DNA of 64,000 nt from Knoxdaviesia capensis (Eukaryota > Ascomycota > Sordariomycetes > Microascales > Gondwanamycetaceae). Below, one piece after another: positions 35,001-46,762 of the stretch. Location of the stretch: NCBI GenBank assembly GCA_001510575.1, contig LNGK01000003.1, positions 797,755-861,754 of the forward strand, read 5' to 3'. The notes under the pieces are model-generated. The model was not told the DNA's origin and did not search any database. It saw only the letters and a list, made by a program, of their open reading frames with translations. A program made the translations under genes and the position numbers. Each line of letters opens with the position of its first letter. Positions within the stretch are counted from its first letter, which is position 1.

Positions 35001-35564
35001 GCTGCGGAGGGTGCTCCAGCGAGTCCCACAGCGTGTTGATGAACTTGTTGGTCAGTTCGGCCTGCGTGTGCGATCCGTGCGGCAGATGGGCAACTAGCTG
35101 GATGACCTTCTCCATGTGCATGGTCTTGTCATCATTGATGCTGTCGCCGGAAATCTTGGCCTTGATGATGTGCTTGAGAGTCTTGTAGTCTACAGAAGAC
35201 GTGTTGTTAGAACCTCTATATCTCCGAACAGGTATTCCGTAGGATCCCTACCGCTCCAGTGCAGAGCCTTGATGTCCTGGCTCAGCTTGGTCTTGTAAGC
35301 AACCACCGGGTACGACCCGTCGGCGAACTGCTTGGGCACGGGCCGCTTCGACGCGCGCAGAAGCCCGCGCAGGCCCGACGGCTTTGTATCCGGGATCGTG
35401 GTCCGGGCAGCCGGGAACTCGGGCTTCGAGGGCGGCATCTTATGGTTAACGGGGCACATGCCCTTCTCGCTGGTCATCAGCCGGGTGGGAGACCCGTCGG
35501 CCGTGGACTCCGTCGCAACCGAAGGCTTGTGGTCAGACATGTTGAACGTGAAGGTGTTCGGCAT
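32084..35564 (-). CDS. Fatty-acid dioxygenase–P450 fusion (psi factor-producing oxygenase / linoleate diol synthase family)
   Basis: A bifunctional oxylipin-forming enzyme of the Ppo/LDS family. The N-terminal cyclooxygenase-like heme peroxidase domain makes a fatty-acid hydroperoxide and the C-terminal P450 domain isomerises it to a diol. In Aspergillus such products balance sexual and asexual sporulation. Three exons give 1121 residues: 35564-35252, 35189-34951 and 34897-32084, with introns of 62 and 53 bp. Visible marks are the distal heme His in IIIHDLFWTD (about residue 248), the SSYLDLSPLYG segment, the catalytic Tyr and proximal His in YRWHS (about 426 and 429), an I-helix-like MVPNQAEVF segment, and the P450 heme Cys in FGSGPHACLGR (about 1055). 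Because that Cys is present, the P450 half is probably active, unlike PpoC. The exact product (5,8-, 7,8- or 8,11-diol) cannot be read from sequence. ATG at codon 9 is an alternative start. Confidence 0.95.
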
Positions 35565-38500
35565 TGATTGGACAGGAGGGAGAGCAGTGCAATATAATGT
35601 AGGAAATCAAAGTAACACAGAGCGCAGCAGTGGAACCACAGGCTTTTCTGCAGGAGGTTGGGTATATAAAGACTTGGGTATCTCACACACAGCCTTTGGG
35701 ACAGTCACTGACTTCCGGGTATATGCAGAGTAACGAACAGTAAAAGAGAGCGAGCACACAAACGGACAGCGCAACGCAGAGCTGTCTCCAACCAAGAAGC
35801 GGTCGGGGACATCAGCACGTTCTTATAGCTGCAGCCACTGTCCCGTGTGCGCGCTCTTGCTACTATCTCTTGGTCCCGTGCGATAAGCTAGACCCGGAAT
35901 GTGGACAAACGCCCTTGGCTAACCTCACTTCTGCCAGGGCGTTTGGGAGGGGTGAGGGGAGTATACTTGGCACAAGCCAAAGCATCCTCTCTTACACCCT
36001 CTCTCAAAGGGACATCGGCTTGCTGGATTGAAGACTTTCTGGCTGAGGATATGCATGGGGCGGGCGATCTGCTGATCTCTTCCCCAAGACGGTGCCAGCC
36101 AGGAAACAACAGAGAGCGGATAGGGACGACAGTCGCTGAATTTCGTCTGAATCTTGTGGCGCAGACTTCCCAACCCAGACGAAAGATTGCCGTGGAGAGC
36201 CTCCTGGGCTGAAAGGTGCAGCTGTCGGAGCCCAACAGGTATGGAACAAGCAAACAAGCAGTGCAGTCTGAGAGCCAAGAATAGCGAGACAGAGCTATTG
36301 AACAGACCTGTCCCGTGTTACAGGCCACAAAAAGGCATCTGCTCTGTTGTGATTGGCCGCCACCGATATGCAGGTTTCCCGGATCGGCAAGGCTAAGACG
36401 CATCAGTCGTCAAGCCGGCAGTCCAGACGCCGGGATTGTACGGGTGATGCATTTGCCTGAGCTGGGATCCACGCTGGCCACATTCGTGTCGTGAAGCCAT
36501 TCGTTCGGTTGGCCTTAGTCGTCGAGGAGAGAGAGGCCTAGCTAGATCTAGTATCTGGGAACATGTAGGGGTGTCGTCCCATTGGACTGCCCATTGGGGT
36601 GAAGAAACGATAGGAATGCCGTCTGTGGACACCTTACCTCAGGTCTGAGCTCAACTCCCTGCCAACGCTTGCTGTGGAGATGATATCCCGCGCAGCCTCG
36701 GCCTCTGGATAAGACCGCACAGAAAGGCACGTCAGGAGGCAAAGGGCCGTTAAAAGCGTCTCGCGTTTTCCCGTACCGCTGCAGGCCTGACAGAGGGCGT
36801 CCACCCCTAGGCAATAGAGGCGGTGGGGAGGACCCATATGGCCCTATATATGGAGGCGGTGAAACGGGCATTCGCAATAATATGATGGAATATTTCTTAT
36901 CTGCACAGGTTGTCTCACCGCCAAAGCACACCCAGACATGGAGGCAGGGTCTTGCAGCCCAGGGAAAGGCGGTTGCCAAGGGGGCCGTATAGTAAGGCTG
37001 AAAACTCTTTCAGCCACCAGTGAAGATCCCACCACTTTGGGGGTCGTTGGCTCGTTGAGGAAGACCCGACGCTGGAATTGAACTCTCGGGTATGGGATCG
37101 GAAGGTCCCGTACTGCGGTGGATCCAGCAACACGACCGACGTGTAAAGAATGCCGAACTGTAGATAGAAGCACACCAGAAGAACTCCCTTGCATTCCAAC
37201 TCTGGAACCCTTCCCATCTTGGCGTCGATAAACGGCTAATCATGGGCTGTGAGAGCAAGATATCGGTGTTTTACCTGATGTCAATAGTCCCGGCAGTTCA
37301 TCTGCACAGAACCATCCCTACCTGACTCAAGGGCTGGAGAATGAGCACAAGATCACAGCCGTGAGAGACATTGGATGCCTCGCATTCTCGGACACCGAAT
37401 CCACATAGGACGAAGCAGTGCAGTCGTACTGGAGTGCACAAGCTGAAGCTGAGAACAGCCCTGTTCGGAAGCGTCCCGCAAATCCTTGATCGTTGCCGTC
37501 TTGGGCGATGCGGACCGGCTGGAAGTGGGTTGTGCTGATCTTGGTGGAGCCTTCACAATGTAACCCTGGACCCCAGCTCTTTCAGGTCAGTTCGTCTCTG
37601 GCCACTTGGATAGCAAGTATGAGCAGGCAACGACGGGAGATAGTCCTGTCAGCACGTAAAAGTCCACGACGCGGCCCGTGTCCGGGCTTGGCCAAAGTCA
37701 CAGGTCAGACACAATGCAGGGAAATGCTCCGAAGGGCAGCGAGTAAGCACGCCCTGCATTCACGGCAAGGGACAGACAGTGCAAGCCAATGATAGCCACG
37801 GCGTTGGAAATCACAGACGCTCGTGTATGGATATTCCTGTGCTTCCTCTTTTCCTTTTCTCGTGTCTCGCTTGCATCCATGGCGACGGCGGCATCAGAGG
37901 GTACATGGCCAAGTTAGAATCAATCGGGCAGTTATATGCGCTCGCGTGGGCTAGGGACCGTGACCAGCAGACAGTTTGGGTAAGCTCGTGCACGACCGAT
38001 GCGGTTAGTTTAGGCGCAGAGACGCTCGGTTGCGAAGACACAGGGTTTTGATATGCAGCAAAGCCAGCCACCTGCAGCTTGGACAGAGAGGATCACGCAA
38101 AAGCGAGAGAGATCACGGGGAAGACATGAGAGGCACGGAGAAAGCAGATAGAGCTGAGCGAGTTAGGGGTAGTATCAATGAATGGGTGTGAATTTGAGAA
38201 GCTGAACTGTGTGAATGGTGAAGTGCGAGAGGGAAGAGAAGAAATGGTGAAGTTGAAATTCAACGAAAAGGACACAAAAGTCAATGCCCGCTTAGGTGCA
38301 TACACCCATGCACATAACCGAAACATGCATCTAACAGAAACATGCACTTAACCACAACATGCACCTATCCGGTCATGCACCCACCGAGGCTTACCTCAGC
38401 CTCTTACGTCAGCTTGTCCAAGCCTAACCCGGGATCAAATACACGTTGCCGGGCATCAAAGCGCGTTCTGGTGAAAATAGAGGGAGAAACCCCCTGTTTA

Positions 38501-39031
38501 CTTTGTGTTCCTGGCTGTAACTCTCTTCGTCTTCTCCTCATCATCTCTTCTTCCTAACCTAGAGTCTGGGTGCTTCTTTTCCTCTCTTGATAACCCTTAT
38601 TTTTCTTGTTCTCTCGGTGTTTACATGCTCTCTCATTTGCATATGACACTATCACCACTTCTCTCTCCCTGAAGTCTTTGACCGTGTCTCTAGATCTTTA
38701 TTGTTCTTCCTTTTCCCCCCCCTTCGTCTCCCTTGCTGGCAAGGCTCAAAGCCAGTGATTTCCTTCGTCCTCTTTGTACGCTTCTCTCACTCTCTCTTGT
38801 TTCTTCCCCCTTTTGACCTTCTCTTCACTGCTCCCTACAGCCAGTCACGTCAAGCTCCTCTGCTCTCTCTCTCTCTCTCTCTCTCTTTCTTCTCACACAC
38901 GGACTCACTCACTCACTCTCTCTCGTTTGTATCCTTCTTTCCCCCTATTCCTGAGACACAACAACTTCCTGCTTTTGCTGCTGCTCCTAGATGAGACTCA
39001 CAGCCATCCCTCATTTCTGTGGTCCTCAGTC
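35565..39031. other. Divergent intergenic region between the dioxygenase and apsB genes
   Basis: Contains both promoters. I recognise no gene. The part from about 35.9 to 38 kb has short unrelated open frames on both strands and no simple repeats. A 17-bp CATGCA array lies at 38308-38380. From about 38.5 kb to the apsB start the plus strand is CT-rich, as in a fungal leader, with a TC microsatellite at 38873-38886. Confidence 0.55.
38308..38380. repeat. 17-bp degenerate array with CATGCA(C/T) cores
   Basis: ATGCA(C/T) occurs at 38308, 38325, 38342, 38359 and 38375, spacing 17, 17, 17 and 16. The spacer sequence is also related (CTAAC-GAAAC type). A sixth, inverted GTGCAT lies just left, at about 38297-38302. 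It is about 650-720 bp upstream of the apsB start codon, so could be a clustered binding site or a decayed minisatellite. Confidence 0.8.
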
Positions 39032-42000
39032 ATGGACTCTGAACGGCCGCAGCCTGTGATCGCTGCGCGCACTGTCACATTTGAGGACACCAGCGACCTG
39101 TCCATCCCTCTCGACCCCGTCCCTGCCGTGCCCGGCGCCGATTCCACCGCCGACGCCGATCTCGCTACTCTCCCCCCGCTCCCCGCGTCTACAAAGACTA
39201 CTCCCACCCCCGACCACCTTCCTCCAGCCGTCGCCGACAGCAGCTACATCGACGCCCATACCTACGACAGCCGCTATGCCGATTCTATGAACGTCGATGC
39301 CGTGCGGGCCCATCTTCAGGATGTCGAGTCAAGCTTTGTGCCTGACCTCAGCCCGTTGGTGTCGTTTGCCGAAGAGGGCGATAGCACCCTTGGCATGAAC
39401 GGCGGCCCGGCCATCACGGTTCCGACGGTCGTTGAACCGCCCCTGCAGTCAACTGCCGGCAATGCTGCTATGGCCAGCGACGTCGATACTACTTCTTCCA
39501 TCCCCGATGTCATGTCGTCGCCTGCCGCCGCCGCCAGCGCTCGTACCGCAACCCGGACTCAGACCATGCCGAAGTCCATCCTCGTGTCGTCCAAGCCACC
39601 GCTAGCGGAGTCCGTCGAATCCGCATCCGACGCCCACCTGGACCCTGATTCCAGCGCCGATTTCTCATCTCTGTCGATCGAGCCGGCCACCGACGACGCC
39701 AACGGCGACAACATCCCCACGGTGACCTTCGATGTGGGAAGCAGCCCGGGCCACAGCCTGCGAGGCTCGAAAAAGTCCCGCTACCTCCGTAGTAGAAATA
39801 CGAGCCAGCGGTCGTCGATTTCGTCCTTTGCAGCCAGCGGCGACTTGCACGATGATGCCGCCAGTGATGGCACCGTCGGCCCGGCCGAGTCGTCGCATGG
39901 AATGGGCTCCGCTCTTGCTCTTGGCTTCGGCCGTAACCTCGCCCGGAACATCAGCATGGGTAGTGTTGCTTCTACTGGCATCGACAGCGCTGGCGACGAG
40001 TTGCGCGACCCCGACCCCGACCTCCGTCCTCTCGACGACGACTACGACTCCCTAACCCCTCCCTCCAAGATCAACATTCACGACATCCTTAAGACGCCTG
40101 TCGCTTCTCGAGATCCTCTGGTCGCCCCCACCGACACCGTGATTGCCCGACATGTCCGCACCGTCCAGGTTCCTGAGAGTCTGGTGAAGGAGTACAAGTT
40201 CAAGGGTGATCTGGTGACGCCACGCAAAGTGTCTGACGGCTTTGGTTCTGTGCGTCCTGGTAAGAACATGACGCTGAAGGAGCAGAGCAGCACCATTGAG
40301 CGCTTGTCCAAGGAGAACTTTGACCTGAAGCTCAAGGTGATGTTCCTCAAAGACAGGCTGGACAAGCTTTCCGAAGAAGGTCTTAAGCAGATGATCTCGG
40401 AGAATGTCGAGTTGAAGACGAGCCTGGCCATTATGCAGCGCGACAACAAGGCCTTGCGCAAGCGGGTCAAGGAACTGGAGCAGCAGTCTAAGGCCGAAGA
40501 CGAGCGGCCCGGAACCGCCAAGAGCGGAGCTTCGTCCAACGACCAGCCCACCGGCCCGCAGTACGACGAAGAGGCGCAGGAGCGCGACGAAGAGCTGCTC
40601 TACCTGCGCGAGCGCGTCGAGGAGTACGAGTCGGAAATCGAAAAGCTGCGCATCGACAGCATGAACCGCGAAGCCGAGAAGCGCAAGCTGGCCGAAGCCG
40701 TGCGCATGTGGGGCGACCGGGCGGTTTCCGGTGCCGACAACAACGCCAGCCGCCAGGAGGAAGCCGACGTGTGGAAGGATCTCCTCGAGCAGGAGACGGC
40801 GCGTCGTGAGCAGGCCGACGATGACAACCGCAAGCTGCGCGACGAGCTGTTCCGTCTTAAGCACGAGGCAGCAGCTGCGTCGTCCACGCAGACGGGAATG
40901 CACCACACCACCAACATTTACAACATTACTAAGAAGCAGGGTGGCGGTCGCACGGCATCGCCCACCCGCCCCGGATCGGTCCACTCGCGCGACTACGAAA
41001 GCACGGTTGGGAGCACCATGTTCAGCGGATCGGGCACGCTTGTCGAGGAACTGCGCCGCGAGAGTGAGCAACTGCGCCACGAAAACGCCGAGCTGCGCCG
41101 CGAAGTCGGCGCGCAAACGTCGATGCTCACGTCGCGCAACCGCGAAAAGGAACGGCTGTACCAGGAAATCGAAGACCTCAAGATGGCCCAGCGACGCGGC
41201 ACGGCTGCGCCGTCGACCATTGACAGCCTGCTCGACCGATCGGCGTCCCGCGCGGGCGGCCGCGAACGATCGCACTCCCGCGCCAGCGCGACCACGCGGG
41301 CGGCCACGGCGATCGACGACGGCGAGCGCGAAGAATTCGAAACCCGCACGGCCGAACTCCGCGACAAGATGAACGAGCTGAAGCTGCAAAACCAGGAGTT
41401 GACCCACGAGCTCGAGGCATGCATGGTGGATTTCGAAACGGCCATCGAAGGCAAACGCCTGGCGGAGACGGCGGCGGCGGCCATGCAGGAGGATCTGGAG
41501 ATGGCGATGAACGACCTGGTGGCCCTGCAGGCCGAACGCGACGAGGCGCTGCGCGAACACGGCGAACTGGAGATCGACTTTGAGGGTCTGCGCAAGGAGG
41601 CGCAAGAGGAGATTGATGCGCTGGAGAACGAAGCCGACGCGCGCAGCGAGGAGATCCAGCGACTGACCGCCGAGGTTGCCGACCGCACGGAGAACTTTGA
41701 GGCGCTACAGAACGAGATGCGCAAGATGAGCGATGCGCTGCTGCGACTGGAAGACGACACGGAGCTGAAGCTGCGGCGCATCAAGGAGCTGGAGGCCGAG
41801 GTGGACGCGGCGAACAAGGAGGCCGAGCTGCTGGAGCAGAAGCTTGCCGAGTCGAACGAGAAGGCCAACCGTCTGGGCGTGCAGCAGGAATCGTCGGCCG
41901 GCGAGATTGCCTTCCTGCGCGAGGAGCAAGAGTCCGACAAGATCCGCATTGGCGACCTGGAGGCGGCGCTGGCCAACGCCGAGCAGGCGCTGCACGACGA

Positions 42001-43802
42001 AAAGGAGCGCGTGCGCCAGCTAGAGGAGCGGCTGCACACGGAGCGCCACCAGCACGAGCTAGTAGCAACACGCGAGAAGGAGGAGGTGCAGCAGTTTGTC
42101 AACAATCTGAACCGCGAGACCACGGCCGCGCAGGACGAGGCGCGGCGGCTACGTAAGAACCTGACGTCGCGCGAAGTCGAGGCGACCGAGTGGAAGGAGA
42201 GACTGATGGAGCTGGAAAGCAATCTCCGGGAAGCGCTGGGAGATCTCAGCGGCACCCGATCGAGTCTACTCAAGGTGGGTTTTTCCGGTGCATATTGTTT
42301 GCTTCGTCTGCGTTTGTGCTTTTGGTTTCCTTTGTGACTGCTTCTTTCTCTTCCACACATGGTTAGGATCACAGAACTAACCCATGTTTTCTCCATCCCT
42401 TCCCCCTCGTTGCCGTACTCATATATAGTCCATTGCAAATCTTCAGCGCCGGCTGGAAGACACAGTGCGCGAGCTCGACACGACCAAGTCCTCGCTCCTC
42501 GAGAAGGACCGCATGATCAAACAGCGCGACTCGCTGATCGAATCGCAGGCGCTCGAGACGCGCAAGCTGGCGGACAACCTCGACAAAGAACGCCAGCTGC
42601 ACCGCAACACGAAGAACGCGTTCGAGACGTTCCAGAACACGCACCAGCACGTGGCGCGCACGGCATCGGCCAACGAGGGCCGCATCACGGAGCTGGAGTC
42701 GTCGCGCACGGCGGACAAGAAGAAGATTGCGCAGCTGGAGCTGGCGTTCCGCGACCAGCTGACGGAGCGCAACTCGCTGCTGCTGGAGCTGTGGACGCGG
42801 CTGAGCACGATGTGCGGGTCGGACTGGGCGATGAACAACTCGCTGATCAACTCGCGCGCGCTGCCGAGCCTGGAGAGCGTGTCGACCATGTTCCCGGGGT
42901 TCAGCAAGAACCTGCTGGCGGCGGTCAAGACGATCGACGGCATGCTGCGCGGCTTCTCGGCGCGCATCAAGGGCGTGGAGAAGGACCTGTGGCGCGAGTA
43001 CCAGGCGCTCGAGAACAACTTCGAGATGCGCACCAAGAAGCTCGAGCGGCTCGAGACGCTTGTGCGCAGCGGCATCGCCACCGGCTCGTTTGCGGCCGCT
43101 GCCGGCATGTCGCACGACGTGTCGCACTCGCGCATGCAGCGGCTGGAGGAGGCGTACCGCCAGCTGAAGGTGGAGAACGCGACGCTGCGCACCGCGAACG
43201 ACGTGCGCAACCGTGCCGCCGTGTACCACCAGTCGTCGTCCAACGGCAACTCGGCGGGGGCGGCAACCACCGGCACGACTTCCGCGTCATCGGCCGCGAA
43301 CACGCTCGAACCCGGTGTCGGGCAGATGGCCGAGCTCATCGCCGGCGGCTCCCCGTCGCCCGGCATCCCGACCGGCCCGCGCGACAAGGAACGCAGCCGT
43401 AAGGTGGCCGTCCCGCCGGGCCTCAGCGTGGCGTCGTCGCGCTCGGCGTCAGCCGTGAGCCGGGGCTCCTCGCGCGACCGCAGCATCGGGCCATCTGGCA
43501 TCCCGGTGCCGATCGACCGCACGCCGCCGCCGTCCGGGCTCGAGCTGGCGCCCGCGGGCACCAGCGCCGGGCCGCCGGGCTCGTCGCACGGGTCGATGCG
43601 GCCCGACACGGCCAGCGGCGGCACCGACGGCACCAGCAGCGGCGACAACCGGTGGATGCTGCGGCTGCGCGACCTGGAGACCAAGCTGAAGATGGAGCGC
43701 GAGGGCCGCAACCAGGACCGCAAGGCGGCGCGCACGCGGCTGGGCGGGCTGGAGAACGAGAACCGCGATCTGCGGACCGAGGTTGCGCGGATGAAGAAGT
43801 AG
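39032..43802 (+). CDS. apsB: ApsB/Mto1-like microtubule-organising centre protein
   Basis: A long coiled-coil protein of the Aspergillus ApsB (anucleate primary sterigmata B)/fission yeast Mto1 family. It recruits gamma-tubulin complexes to spindle pole bodies and septal microtubule-organising centres and is needed for nuclear positioning. Two exons (39032-42274 and 42429-43802, with a 154-bp GTGGGT...TATAG phase-0 intron) give 1538 residues. Residues 1 to about 400 are acidic, Ser/Thr/Pro-rich and probably disordered. The CnnN motif, which binds the gamma-tubulin complex, begins near residue 413 (MTLKEQSSTIERLSKENFDL...) and runs into DRLDKLSEEGLK. Heptad-rich coiled coil fills most of the remainder. 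A conserved C-terminal block (NSLLLELWTRLSTMCGSDW, then FSARIKGVEKDLWREYQALE) lies in exon 2, followed by a disordered Pro/Ser-rich part and a final short coil. It is longer than A. nidulans ApsB (about 1050 residues), mainly in the disordered ends. The start is the first ATG after the CT-rich leader. Confidence 0.92.
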
Positions 43803-44450
43803 AAAGAGAGGCGTATCTTACGCGGTGGTGTTTCGGTTTATGGAGAGAGTGGCTGTCCTTTCTATCTGTGCTTCGTGTGTTTGATATGTGTCCGTTGTTT
43901 GATGTGTTCGTGGGGATGAGTGTTTTCTGTGTCTGGCGTACGTCTTCTTTTTGCCGTGGAGGGTGTTTTCTCTTGTTTTCCTTCTGGCCTGGGGGCTTTT
44001 CTTGATGCTGGGAGTTTTATCGTATCTTCTTGTCGAGTTTTGACTTTGCGGGGTTTGAGCTTTGTATTTGTATACTACTGGGTAATGGCACTGGGTTGAC
44101 TTTGCTGGGTGTGCTAGTATGGAAGACGTGATATCTGGTGCTGGTTAGGGTTACGCGATGCGCCTTGGGGGTCGTCCTGGCTGCCTGTGTTGGCCTGTGA
44201 TTACGGGTTGCGCGGACAGCTGTGGGCGCGGCCGGGCACAGATGTTCCCGTGTAGCGGCCGGCTTGCGTCCTGGGGCGACGTGGACAGGGGGGCAGATTC
44301 ATCCATGATGGTGCAACGGACTCCAGTTGCATCTGACACGATATAGCACCGCCGCTTACCCGGGGGCTCTGTCTCCTCTCCCACATGCAACCCCTGACCA
44401 TGGACCACAGCACACGATGACGCCCGCACTCTGCCTCTGGACGGCGCTAG
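43803..44450. other. apsB 3' region
   Basis: T/G-rich sequence following the apsB stop codon, probably its 3' untranslated region and terminator. A telomere-like GGTTAGGGTTACG lies at 44143-44155. No gene is recognised. Confidence 0.5.
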
Positions 44451-44957
44451 CCGGCCTCCCGCTGGTCTGCGCCGGGCGCCGCCGCCGAGCTGGCGGCGAC
44501 CCACGCGCCCGACCTGGACTTCGCGGGGGCCGTGATCGGCAGCCCGCCGCCGGATGTGCACGGCGCCTGCTGGGCATGGCACCTGGCTGTACCTCCGCGA
44601 CGGCGAGGCGGGCGCGTGGACCGACGAGCTGGCCGCGCTGCACGCCGACGAGGCCCGTCATGGAACCGGTACGGCGCGCCGGCGATACGGGTGTCTGTGT
44701 ACAGGGCGCTCAACGACTCTTGTGTCTCCGCCGCGACGCACGCGCTGGTGCGGAAGGACTGCGATGCGGGGGCCAGCGTGCTGTCCCACCGCAGCAGCGC
44801 TGGCGGACACGACGCCGCGCTGACGGATGGGCGGCAGCGCGCGTTGGATTCCCTGGGTGCGGTGCCGGACCACGACCTCGCGGCCATCGAGGTCCCGGCA
44901 ACCCGGTGTCTGACGGTGGACTTGACGGACGCGGTTGAGCCGGAGACGGTGGCGTGA
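44451..44957 (+). pseudogene. Relic of a secretory lipase gene (LIP family)
   Basis: One open frame, without a start codon, joins two separate parts of a secreted triacylglycerol lipase of the LIP family. The first, ELAATHAPDLDFAGAVIGSPPPD, resembles the strand that follows the catalytic Ser in that family. The second, APAIRVSVYRALNDS...RKDCDAGASVLSHRSSAGGHD, resembles the segment carrying the catalytic Asp and His. The 150 or more residues normally between them, the N-terminal part with the signal peptide, and the nucleophile motif (GYSGG type) are absent. I read this as a gene lost by 5' truncation and internal deletion. Catalytic activity is not expected. The family comparison is from memory. 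Confidence 0.6.
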
Positions 44958-45570
44958 GAGCGGGCGGCGGACTTACCGTGTATATAGCATATCGCAGCAT
45001 TCGTTCAATGGCATTCCTTCACACAAGCATGCATTCCGATCATGATGGAAGAACAAGAAGAGAACACTCTATTTTCTACAGCACCGCCACAGAAATCCAA
45101 TCCCTCTCCCCGCACTTCTCCTCCTCCAACGAAACGGCCGTCGGCGTTCCCAGGAACGCCTTTAATACCCGATCGCTGACTACGAAAGACACCGTGCAGA
45201 AGGCCGAGCAGGAAACACAAGCAAAAGCACTGGCCGGAAAGACGGCAGTGGTTCTGTTTGTTGTCCGGTTCCTCAATCCGCGTATGGGTGAAATCGTGGG
45301 GGACGTTAACCCAACAGGCCATACACCCAGACATACATATATATATAGATCTAGAGATATATATATATAGATAGACGCAGGTGTAGGCCGTAGAGGAAGG
45401 GCCCCCGAATGTGCAGCGTCGTGCGACGGGTACTTGTACCGTTTATAGGTATGATTTTTCTTCGGTTTATAGCAATAGTTCGTCAAAGAGCTCTGGTGAA
45501 AGAGTGGACGTTGGCGGTAGTCAGCCTGCTGCAATGCGCAGACCCAGCCACCGGACCCCGGCCACGGCGC
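44958..45570. other. Intergenic region, arginase 3' side
   Basis: No gene recognised. An AT dinucleotide-rich stretch lies at about 45336-45370 (TATATATAGATCTAGAGATATATATATAGATAG), partly palindromic around AGATCT. Confidence 0.55.
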
Positions 45571-46645
45571 TTACAGCAGGCTCTCGCCCAGGGCGCAGCG
45601 CACCAGCGAGCATCCGGCACGCACAGTCTCGTGGGCGCCGATGTCGCTGTCGGGCGCCAGGCGCGGGTTGACCTCGACCATGTCGATGGCCACCAGGCTG
45701 CCGGTCTCGTAGATGCTCTCGCAGATGAAATCGCCCTCGCGCAGCGTCAGGCCGCCACGCACGGGGGTGCCGGTCGACGGTGCCCACATGGGGTCGAGGG
45801 CGTCGACGTCGAACGACAGGTGGATCGGCGTGTCGTGGCCAATGTACGCCAGCGCCATCTCCATCACGCGGCCGATGCCGTGCTTGTCGATGTCGTACAT
45901 GCTGAATGCCTTGATGCCGTTCTCGCGCAGGATCTTCTTCTCGCTGGCGTCGACGTCGCGCAGGCCAATGTACACCAGCTTCCTGACGCTGATGCGGTTG
46001 TCGTCGGTCAGCCAGCCGAACGTGTCGTCGTCGTCGCCGTTCGCCAGCCCGGTCAGGAAGCTCAGCGGCATGCCGTGGATGTTGCCGCTGCCCGACGACT
46101 CGGGCGTGTTGATGTCGGCGTGGGCATCGACCCAGATCACCGCCATCTCCTTGCCGCCGAGACGCTCGCGCACCGCCCGGGCGGATCCGGCAACAGTGCC
46201 GATGGCCACGCTGTGGTCGCCGCCGAGAGTCAGCACCAGGCGGCCGGCCAGCGAGTGGTTGTACACCTGGTCGGCAATCTTCTTGGTGACGATCGACACG
46301 GCGCGCGGGTTCTTCATGCCGCGGTGGTCGGGGTCGGACTGCGGGAGCACGTCGGCGAACAAGTTGGCTTCGGTGTCGCCGTGCAGGGTGTAGCCGAGCT
46401 CGGTGTTGATCTGGGTGAGCAGGCCGGCTTCGATCAGGGCGGCGGGGGCGGCGTCAACACCGGGCTTGCACTACATGGGGAAGAAGACGGGGTTAGAATA
46501 ATGAGGGATCCGAAAAAGAAAAAGAAGAAGAAAAAAAGAAGAAAAGCCGGCGGCCACGTACCTGTCCACCGGAGAAGCCCACGGCCACCACGGCGAGATC
46601 GCGCGGGTGCGGCACAAACTTGAACACAACGTCGGCAGCGGTCAT
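45571..46645 (-). CDS. agaA: Arginase
   Basis: Manganese enzyme that hydrolyses L-arginine to ornithine and urea, the first step of arginine use as nitrogen source (CAR1 in yeast, agaA in Aspergillus). Two exons (46645-46562 and 46470-45571, with a 91-bp GTACGT...TGTAG phase-0 intron) give 327 residues, a normal length. Metal ligands are all present: His in LGGDHS (about 114), Asp/His/Asp in WVDAHADIN (about 143, 145, 147) and the two Asp of SFDVDALDP (about 249, 251). The substrate loop near INTPESSGSGNIHGMP is also as expected. The first exon codes only 28 residues and ends in VAVGFSGGQ. No targeting sequence is seen, so it is probably cytosolic. A TATAAAT lies about 115 bp upstream. Confidence 0.96.
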
Positions 46646-46755
46646 TTTGGATCTAGAGCACAATCGAGGGTTAGTACTGCTGGTTATGTGGTATAATTCC
46701 AAGGTCAAAATCGCTGTATTTGCAAGAGAATAAGTCGGATATGCCCCCTCGCGGC

Positions 46756-46762
46756 ATTTATA
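46756..46762 (-). promoter_or_regulatory. TATA box of the arginase gene
   Basis: TATAAAT on the minus strand, about 111-117 bases upstream of the start codon, a usual fungal spacing. Confidence 0.6.

Noticed and set aside
32030..35188. Plus-strand open frame of 1052 codons opposite the dioxygenase gene
   Set aside because: It is the antisense shadow of a GC-rich coding region, full of Arg, His and Val, with no conserved motif.
37020..37110. Possible tRNA on the minus strand (GAGAGTTCAATTCC resembling a T-arm)
   Set aside because: I could not fold an acceptor stem, D-arm and anticodon arm around it.
40052..42438. Minus-strand open frames of about 480-517 codons opposite apsB
   Set aside because: Ser/Arg- and Leu-rich antisense shadows of the coiled-coil coding sequence.
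45409..46623. Plus-strand open frame of 404 codons opposite arginase
   Set aside because: Antisense shadow; the arginase metal motifs on the other strand are unambiguous.
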